From: JBNKDD01 sp050288085
Lineage (GTDB): Bacteria > Chloroflexota > Anaerolineae > Aggregatilineales > UBA3940
Reading direction: 5' to 3'
DNA length: 27,406 bases
Assembly (NCBI GenBank): GCA_050288085.1
Contig: JBNKDD010000046.1
Span: forward strand, 1-27,406
Shown piece by piece: positions 15,789-21,381 of the stretch (position 1 is the first letter of the stretch; each line of letters opens with the position of its first letter). Both the position numbers and the translations under genes were made by a program. The notes below the pieces were generated by a model. The model saw only the letters and a program-made list of their open reading frames with translations, had not been told where the DNA came from and did no database searches.

Positions 15789-16526
15789 ATGGAGGGACTT
15801 CTAGCCGAACTGAAAACGTATATAGCACTTTGTGGATTCTTCATTTTCTTCTTCGCCATCATCGGATTTATTATCTACAGCCTCTACCGCCACAAACAGA
15901 TCGGCAAACGTCTGGAGCAGGACGCGGTGGCACGTGGCTGGCAGCATGAAACCTTCCGATATTATCGCAACGACAATCACCGCATCAGCGGAACTACCTC
16001 CGGCGGGCTTTCCTGGCAGTTCGATCTGGCCCGTTCCCGGCCCACTACCCAACACGCTCACAGCCACATGTTGTGGAAAACACAGGATATCCGGCTGGAA
16101 GGCGCAGCAGTGGTGATCACCCCCTGGGCCACCGGTAAACAACTCCCGACCGGCCCAACCAGCAAATTCACCCAGATGATGATGCATCCTTTCATCCGGT
16201 ACACCACACCGGGTATCACCCAGGAACAGATCAAATTTATGGAAACCATCCAGCCGGTTGAGGTTGGTGATATGGCTTTTCGTGAGCGTTTCCTCGTTTA
16301 TTCAACCGATCCATATCAGGTGGATAACGTATTCAAAAACGGCCTTGAGCGGGTGCTCACCGAATATGCCGCCGGGAAGAACCGCATAAACATCCCCATC
16401 ATCGTGATCTGGCCCTGGGGAATGCACATGAAATTTGAGCAGCTCACCTACGACTTTGCTAAATTGGAAAACATCATAGCCTTTGGGGAAGCACTCGCCG
16501 ACACGCAGCGGTCATCACAGTGGTAG
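15789..16526 (+). CDS. Hypothetical membrane-anchored protein
   Basis: I do not recognise this protein of about 245 residues. ATG 15789 has an AAAGGTGG site 5 nt before it; an earlier in-frame GTG overlapping the acyltransferase stop lacks one. A single TM (about residues 10-33) is followed by a basic stretch (YRHKQIGKRL) and a soluble, probably cytoplasmic domain of about 200 residues with W-rich strands. No catalytic motif is apparent. The stop of the acyltransferase gene is 108 nt upstream, so a shared transcript is possible. The gene that follows is on the other strand. Confidence 0.75.
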   Translation: MEGLLAELKTYIALCGFFIFFFAIIGFIIYSLYRHKQIGKRLEQDAVARGWQHETFRYYRNDNHRISGTTSGGLSWQFDLARSRPTTQHAHSHMLWKTQDIRLEGAAVVITPWATGKQLPTGPTSKFTQMMMHPFIRYTTPGITQEQIKFMETIQPVEVGDMAFRERFLVYSTDPYQVDNVFKNGLERVLTEYAAGKNRINIPIIVIWPWGMHMKFEQLTYDFAKLENIIAFGEALADTQRSSQW

Positions 16527-16565
16527 ATTGCCTATCTGCTGTTATAGAGTATTGGCTGCGGCAAA

Positions 16566-16964
16566 TCAGGGTCGATTGATCAGGAAGGTCGCACCCTGGT
16601 CAAAATACTCAACCATCTGACTGCGGATCGGTTCAGGGATGCCTACCGCATCGATAGCATCGACCATATGCCCAAACCAGGCATCACGCTCCATCCGCCC
16701 AATCGGAAAGGGATTGTGTCGCATCCGCAGCCGGGGGTGCCCTCGCTGATCGTTATAACGAGATGGCCCACCCCAATACTGAGTCAGGAACAGGAACTGC
16801 CGCTCCTTGCCGGGTTCGAGATCATCAGGGAACAGCGGGCGCAGCAGATCATCCTGTTCGATGCGGGTATAGAATTCATCAACCAGGCGGCGAAACACCA
16901 CATCGCCGCCTAGCTGCTCATAAACAGTTTGGCCGGTTGGGTTGAGCACCAACGGTTCAGACAT
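16566..16964 (-). CDS. Group II truncated haemoglobin (trHbO-like)
   Basis: The 132-residue protein has a typical length for 2/2 globins. The block QYWGGPSRYNDQRGHPRLRM followed by RHNPF is diagnostic of group II, with the proximal haem ligand H83 (RMRH). The B10 region reads F-Y32 and the G8 Trp is in DAWF (W96). The CD1 position appears to be Phe (LFPDD). ATG 16964 has an AAGGA site about 9 nt upstream, so I reject the 22-residue extension. Group II globins bind O2 tightly and are linked to peroxide/NO chemistry or oxygen delivery. A terminator of the preceding VOC gene lies upstream, so this gene may have its own promoter. Confidence 0.93.
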   Translation of the reverse strand: MSEPLVLNPTGQTVYEQLGGDVVFRRLVDEFYTRIEQDDLLRPLFPDDLEPGKERQFLFLTQYWGGPSRYNDQRGHPRLRMRHNPFPIGRMERDAWFGHMVDAIDAVGIPEPIRSQMVEYFDQGATFLINRP

Positions 16965-17028
16965 CGGATCGATTCCTTCCACTTCGGGGTGAGTGTAGCG
17001 TGATGCACCATCAAGATTCAACCCGATC

Positions 17029-17059
17029 AAAAAAGGCGCGGTGATGATCGCCGCGCCTT
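17029..17059 (-). terminator. Rho-independent terminator of the VOC gene
   Basis: On the minus strand a perfect 9-bp stem (AAGGCGCGG / CCGCGCCTT, 9-nt loop) is followed by six T residues (plus-strand AAAAAA at 17029-17034). It lies 20 nt beyond the VOC stop. Confidence 0.88.
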
Positions 17060-17079
17060 GGAGTCCCTTTTAGAAACGA

Positions 17080-17445
17080 TTACCCCTGTCCATTCATCTC
17101 CGTGTACAGGCCGATGTTGTTCCCGGTCGGGTCGGAGAAAACCGCAAACCAGCCCGTCTTCGGAATTTCGGTCTTGGGCATCAGAGCCTTGCCGCCGTGT
17201 TTTTCGATCGCCTTCAGGTCGGCATCGATATCCTCGCTGTGGATGTAAACCAGTATGTTGCCGACTTTGCTCATCTCGCCGAGCGGGCTGAAACCACCCC
17301 CTACCCCCTCGGTGTTAAAGGACGTGTAATTCATTTCATCGTGAGCCATCATTTCCCAACCGAACAGGTCAGCATAGAACTTGGCCGACTCACCCCGGTC
17401 TTTGGAAGGAATCTCAACGTGGACAATAGCGCGTTTATCACTCAT
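17080..17445 (-). CDS. VOC (glyoxalase/bleomycin-resistance/dioxygenase) family protein
   Basis: The 121-residue protein is made of two beta-alpha-beta-beta-beta modules. The first has IVHVEIPSKDRGESAKFYADLFGWE and the second NILVYIHSEDIDADLKAIEKHGG, ending in FAVFSDPTGNNIGLYTE. The likely metal-ligand positions are H9 (VHVEI), the His in VYIHSED (degenerate) and the C-terminal E of LYTE. Members range from lyases to antibiotic-binding proteins; many short single-copy ones like this are uncharacterised. An AAGGAG site lies 8 nt before the ATG. It is bounded by its own terminator and probably has an upstream operator (two overlapping palindromes about 90 nt away). Confidence 0.9.
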   Translation of the reverse strand: MSDKRAIVHVEIPSKDRGESAKFYADLFGWEMMAHDEMNYTSFNTEGVGGGFSPLGEMSKVGNILVYIHSEDIDADLKAIEKHGGKALMPKTEIPKTGWFAVFSDPTGNNIGLYTEMNGQG

Positions 17446-17531
17446 TATGCTGCTCCTTGAAAGTTTATCTATCCCTGAAAACAGTAGAGTTTGCCATCAT
17501 TTATTTGGAATAAAACCCCTCTTTACCCTGA

Positions 17532-17557
17532 CCAAACGTTTGGAACGCGCGTTCCAA
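17532..17557. promoter_or_regulatory. Two overlapping perfect palindromes, likely TetR-type operator
   Basis: CCAAACGTTTGG (17532-17543, 12 bp) overlaps by 4 bp the 18-bp palindrome TTGGAACGCGCGTTCCAA (17540-17557). The second has the length and centre typical of TetR-family operators. Read on the minus strand, the first palindrome contributes a TTGGTC that could be the -35 of the VOC promoter. The cognate regulator is not in this window. Confidence 0.6.
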
Positions 17558-17695
17558 TAATGATAGCTCGAATGTTCGTTTTTTGCAAATAATTATCTAC
17601 TTTTTCCGGCATAGAACCGCAGAGAGCACGCTCACGCATGCTCTCCAGAGATAACATTTTTTAAGAGACTCGCATTCAATATAAGCAGCCTAAGG

Positions 17696-17799
17696 CTAAG
17701 TTGGGCCAGACATTAGATTTTAAATCAATGGCCCAACTGTTACAGGAACAAGTAAGGTTTTGAGGTTTTTATTCAAAACCATTATCTTGTTCCACTTAA
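17696..17799 (+). repeat. 104-bp double-hairpin element, copy B
   Basis: The same structure as copy A, with about five substitutions: two between the hairpins and three in the loop of hairpin 2. Both stems are unchanged. The left end reads CTAAGT instead of TTAAGT; the right end is ACTTAA. It lies downstream of the minus-strand methyltransferase gene, so its orientation relative to the flanking gene is opposite to that of copies A and C. Confidence 0.85.
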
Positions 17800-17802
17800 G
17801 TA

Positions 17803-17823
17803 GCCGCGAAGTTTATTCGCGGC
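17803..17823. repeat. GCCGCGAA hairpin, copy 1
   Basis: GCCGCGAA-GTTTA-TTCGCGGC is a perfect 8-bp stem with a 5-nt loop, starting 4 nt after copy B of the double-hairpin element. Related copies lie at 24063-24083 and 26648-26666. It ends 11 nt past the methyltransferase stop and may act as its transcript end. Confidence 0.75.
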
Positions 17824-17833
17824 GGCCTACTGC

Positions 17834-18871
17834 CTACTCCACCTCAACCGTCCACGTGAAACTATCCCGAATATCGTCGATCTTCACCGTATAGTTGATC
17901 GATTCACCGGCAGCATATTCCCTGGACGGCAGCCGGAATAACCAGTTGGCCCAGGAAGTATTGGGGTTGTAAGGAGCCGTATCGAAGTAAGTCTCATCAT
18001 CAAAGACCACCCGGAAAAACATGAAGATGCCATCCATCCTTCCGGGGCGGACCACCTCGCGCGAGACATCGATAGTGATTGACTGGTAATCTGATTCATC
18101 GTTCTCATTGAGATCAACCGTCAAGATAGACTGCGGCTCCGAAAGGAAAAAGTCAAAAGACCCTGACTCCGCATAGTGACGGCCATATTCTGCATAGTGC
18201 CGGGGATTTTTATTCGCCTTGTCCAGTTCGGGCAGATCACGCGTCACATCGAACTTGATGCCGTGCGTTTCGATCTCATAGATAAAAGGGGCACGGTGAT
18301 CCGATTTCATGGAGACGGGTTCCATGAACAACTCAAAGCAGCCCGGCAGGATTTTCCCGGTATCCTTCAAGACCCGCTGTTTCAAATCCAGCAGATTGTC
18401 CACCATGTTCTCGTTGAAGAGATAATCCCCGATCTGCTCATGGACGATCACATCGACCTTTTCCGGGCAGACAAAGCTCTGGCTGTTGATCCGGACAAAC
18501 TCGATGTTGTCAAAGCCATTATGCCGGGCGATTTTCTCCGCCACAGTGATGATGTCTGAATGGTCAATCGCATAGACTTTCTTGCCCCGCCGGGCAGCAA
18601 ACATCGCCAGGATGCCGGTCCCCGTACCCAGGTCAACCACCACATCACCGGCTTTCACATGCCGGTCAATAGCCGCCGCATAGGTATCGACGCGCACCGT
18701 ATCGGCCAGCATTTTTTCATGTTCGTAAAAACGACTGAACCCGTTGGCATTTCCTTCCGCATATGCCAGATTATAGAGGAACTTGTTTGACTTCAACTTC
18801 TTGGCTAAACGAATGAAAACCGAGAGCACCTTGTTAATAACCCACATGATCCCTTTACGTGCTGCCACCAT
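17834..18871 (-). CDS. PRMT-like SAM-dependent methyltransferase
   Basis: The 345-residue protein has a Rossmann SAM-binding core followed by a beta-barrel domain, the layout of protein arginine methyltransferases. Motif I is VVVDLGTGTGILAMF (77-91), the acidic adenosine-binding residue is D103 (AIDHSD), and the double-E loop is E145-QIGDYLFN-E154, with the same eight-residue spacing as in eukaryotic PRMTs. A T305-S-W307 element sits where the THW loop is expected. The N-terminus is basic and partly hydrophobic (residues 10-28), so membrane association is possible. Residues 224-236 contain a short tandem RHYAE-x-G duplication. An AGGAGG site precedes ATG 18871. The substrate is unknown; small-molecule methylation is an alternative to protein arginine methylation. 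Confidence 0.8.
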   Translation of the reverse strand: MVAARKGIMWVINKVLSVFIRLAKKLKSNKFLYNLAYAEGNANGFSRFYEHEKMLADTVRVDTYAAAIDRHVKAGDVVVDLGTGTGILAMFAARRGKKVYAIDHSDIITVAEKIARHNGFDNIEFVRINSQSFVCPEKVDVIVHEQIGDYLFNENMVDNLLDLKQRVLKDTGKILPGCFELFMEPVSMKSDHRAPFIYEIETHGIKFDVTRDLPELDKANKNPRHYAEYGRHYAESGSFDFFLSEPQSILTVDLNENDESDYQSITIDVSREVVRPGRMDGIFMFFRVVFDDETYFDTAPYNPNTSWANWLFRLPSREYAAGESINYTVKIDDIRDSFTWTVEVE

Positions 18872-19137
18872 CTCATCTCCTCCTTTGTTTTTTGTATGGC
18901 CCAGGAAAACAGGAGCTGCCTACCCCACAGGAAGTATCAGGTTGGAGTGTTGGATATTCAATTGGTATCAGGATTAAGGTAGACCGATATCTTCAATATT
19001 CGAAGTATAACTGTCCGCTCATTGCATCTCAACTCATGTATACTTGTTTTGAGATCAGATAATCGGGTTCAGCTTTAATAGAGGGGCAATAATGGGTAAA
19101 CAAAGCTGAATTCACCGGTACATATTGGAGATGACAA

Positions 19138-20409
19138 ATGTTTGATGGGCTTGACAATATTCAATGGGATAAGCTCGAACATGCTTACGGCCCGGCGGAC
19201 GCTGTGCCACAGATCATTCGCGATCTGGCTTCAGACGATCAAGACAAGCGCCATCGGGCACAAGACAGCTTCATTACGGCAGTGTTCCATCAAGAAACTA
19301 TATACAGCGCAACAGTGAGGGCGATCCCATTCCTGATTGAAATTGTAGAGGATGAGGGCGTACCGGAAAGAGAATGGGTTCTGGAAACTTTAGCCAATAT
19401 TATCCAAAGCTCGTATTTAACCGAATCATGGCGAGTGAAATTACGTGCTGAAGATGATGAACATATTCGCCAGATGTACACGCCAGCGGAGCTTGAAGAG
19501 GAGTATCGCCATAATCAAGAGATGCTCGATCATCTCCGAGCAGCTAGGGTTGAAATCTTGAAAGGGATCGACACTTACTTTGGCTTGTTGGACCAGGCGG
19601 AGCCTGACATACAATTTGCGGCGATTGGCTTATTGTTGAACTGCAGAGACTCCCTGGTGGAGATTATTAACAGACTAAGCCAATTAAATGCAAAGAAGTT
19701 GGATAATGGGGTGCACGCATTTCTTTTGCTTGGTGCCAGCATCGCAGCCCCCGAAAGAACCGATTTATTTAGCGATCGTGCTCGTTCCAGGTCTGCTGCC
19801 CCAATCCTCCGAATCGCGTCAGTTCTGGGATACTGGTATCACAACCAGGAACTCCCGGTTGACAAACAGGGCATATTAGTCAGGGCTGTTCGGAAAGACC
19901 CCAACGCCTTATTGGAGTTGGACCGGTTGGTAAGAAAGTATATCCTTGAGTTGATGGAGAGAGATTTATTTGAGTTTCTGCTCGATGTTGACTACCAACA
20001 TGGTGAACAGATGCTGCCAGCACTTGTGGACGTTTACACCAGATATCAGGGTGACAATAAACTGCTGCTGCTGATGTTGAACTTCGCTTTTCACGAGAAT
20101 GTGCTCGATCCAGACATGAAATTCAGACAGCTCACTAAAGGCCAGAAGATGGTATTGCAGGTGACTGCCGGTCAACATTCTGAGTACTCAAAGATGATGG
20201 AGGAACTGTTCGGGTCGGTGCAGAAATCAGAGTTGGAGCCGATCATAGCAGGTTACCGCAGTGATTCAATGGCCTGGTTTTATGGGCCTCACATCCCTGC
20301 CCGGCTGCATCAATTGGGCATTGTCTGCAATGACAGCTTTTCCGAATTAAAGGCGTTCATTAAGGGCAAGCGCACTGCCGGAATTCCCCTATCGGAGCAG
20401 GGTAATTGA
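19138..20409 (+). CDS. HEAT-like helical repeat protein of unknown function
   Basis: The 423-residue, predominantly helical protein has no signal peptide or TM. It opens with LDNIQWDKLEHAYGPADAVPQ, followed by I-I-R-D-L-A-S, then FHQETIYSATVRAIPFLIEI, a combination I recall from HEAT-repeat proteins common in actinobacteria and other bacteria that are annotated as hypothetical. Later segments (YFGLLDQAEPDIQFAAIGLL and the helices after residue 200) continue the solenoid pattern. A GGAG site precedes the ATG at about 7 nt. Solenoid proteins usually mediate protein contacts, and some related proteins are immunity factors; nothing toxin-like is next to it here. No catalytic residues are recognisable. 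Confidence 0.75.
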   Translation: MFDGLDNIQWDKLEHAYGPADAVPQIIRDLASDDQDKRHRAQDSFITAVFHQETIYSATVRAIPFLIEIVEDEGVPEREWVLETLANIIQSSYLTESWRVKLRAEDDEHIRQMYTPAELEEEYRHNQEMLDHLRAARVEILKGIDTYFGLLDQAEPDIQFAAIGLLLNCRDSLVEIINRLSQLNAKKLDNGVHAFLLLGASIAAPERTDLFSDRARSRSAAPILRIASVLGYWYHNQELPVDKQGILVRAVRKDPNALLELDRLVRKYILELMERDLFEFLLDVDYQHGEQMLPALVDVYTRYQGDNKLLLLMLNFAFHENVLDPDMKFRQLTKGQKMVLQVTAGQHSEYSKMMEELFGSVQKSELEPIIAGYRSDSMAWFYGPHIPARLHQLGIVCNDSFSELKAFIKGKRTAGIPLSEQGN

Positions 20410-20539
20410 TCGCCTGTCGGGATATGTGCTAACGAACATCTCCGATTACCAATCTACATAGAAACTATCTCATCTACCCCCCAATTAGTGAGGTGTAGCC
20501 CGCCCGACAATGCTCTATAATCAGGCGCAGCGAATTTCA

Positions 20540-20641
20540 TTAAGTTGGGCCAGACATTAAGTTTTAAATAAATGGCCCAACTGTTACAGGAACAAGTAAG
20601 GTTTTGAGGTTTTCCCAAAACCATTATCTTGTTCCACTTAA
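20540..20641 (+). repeat. 104-bp double-hairpin element, copy C (102 bp)
   Basis: The same TTAAGT...ACTTAA ends and both main stems as copies A and B. Three changes fall in the loop of hairpin 1 and the loop of hairpin 2 is 2 nt shorter; the inner stem of hairpin 2 loses one pair. It ends 20 nt before the start codon of the ABC ATPase, so the ABC transcript leader includes or abuts it. Confidence 0.85.
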
Positions 20642-20661
20642 TACTAGTTATGAGGCATACC

Positions 20662-21381
20662 ATGTACGTTGTAGAAACTGAAAACCTTACCCGCATCTAT
20701 GGCAGCGGCGAAGCACAGGTCACCGCCCTTGACCATGTGTCCTTGCAAGTTGAGACAGGCGAATTTGTCGCCGTGATGGGGCCAAGCGGCTGTGGCAAAT
20801 CGACGCTGCTGCACCTGATCGGCGGACTTGACCGTCCCACCGAGGGCCTGGTCAAGATCGATGGGCAGGACTTGAGCGCCTTGAACGACGACGCACTGAC
20901 CGACCTGAGACGTAACCGGATCGGGTTTATCTTTCAGTTCTTCAACCTGATCCCGACCCTGACCGCGCTGGATAACACCGCCCTGCCGTTAGTTCTGGGT
21001 GGCATGAAGCCCGCCGACGCCCAACCCCGCGCCGCCGAATGGCTGGAGAAGCTCGAAGTAGCCGACCGCCAGACCCACCGCCCGGAGGAACTGTCGGGGG
21101 GCCAGCGCCAGCGCGTCGCGATTGCCCGCGCCCTGGTCACCGAACCCTCGCTGATCCTGGCCGACGAGCCAACCGGCAACCTCGACTCAAGCGCGGCAGA
21201 GGATTTCGCCGTCCTTCTGCGTGAAACGGTTGATCGTTGGGGGCGCAGCATCCTGCTGGTAACGCACGACCCACGCATCTCGACCTATGCCGACCGCCTC
21301 CTCAAGATGAAGGACGGGCGCATCTCAGAAGAGACACATAATCACCGGGAAAAAGTTGGCCTGGAGGAAACCCATGCTTGA
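20662..21381 (+). CDS. ABC transporter ATP-binding protein (LolD/MacB type)
   Basis: The 239-residue ATPase has all motifs: Walker A GPSGCGKS (40-47), Q-loop Q92, signature LSGGQ (144-148), Walker B LILADEP (164-170) and switch H202. The pattern YGSGEAQVTALDHVSL and NLIPTLTALDN is typical of the MacB/LolD branch that partners FtsX-type permeases in export or extraction of lipids, lipoproteins or peptides. ATG 20662 has an AGG site (20652-20655) 6 nt before it; upstream in-frame TTG/ATG codons lie in or next to the 104-bp repeat. It overlaps the permease gene by 8 nt, so translation is coupled. Confidence 0.95.
   Translation: MYVVETENLTRIYGSGEAQVTALDHVSLQVETGEFVAVMGPSGCGKSTLLHLIGGLDRPTEGLVKIDGQDLSALNDDALTDLRRNRIGFIFQFFNLIPTLTALDNTALPLVLGGMKPADAQPRAAEWLEKLEVADRQTHRPEELSGGQRQRVAIARALVTEPSLILADEPTGNLDSSAAEDFAVLLRETVDRWGRSILLVTHDPRISTYADRLLKMKDGRISEETHNHREKVGLEETHA

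Larger units (their letters stand above)
17446..17833. other. Repeat- and operator-rich intergenic region
   Basis: About 390 bases have no gene. From left to right they hold the leader of the VOC gene, two overlapping palindromes (17532-17557), a 7-bp dyad GAGAGCA (17622-17628) / TGCTCTC (17639-17645) followed by a T-run near 17657, the double-hairpin element copy B (17696-17799) and, directly abutting it, a GCCGCGAA hairpin (17803-17823) just past the stop of the methyltransferase gene. Confidence 0.7.

Noticed and set aside
12601..16526. Possible surface-polysaccharide cluster from the GT-C-like gene to the acyltransferase.
   Set aside because: The genes differ in strand, are separated by a MarR module and a terminator-like hairpin, and no other glycan genes are present; functional linkage is not supported beyond proximity.
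20629..20661. Upstream TTG/ATG starts of the ABC ATPase that would extend it into the repeat.
   Set aside because: The extension is encoded by the end of the 104-bp element, lacks a ribosome site and precedes the conserved MYVVETENLTRIYG start of the ATPase fold.
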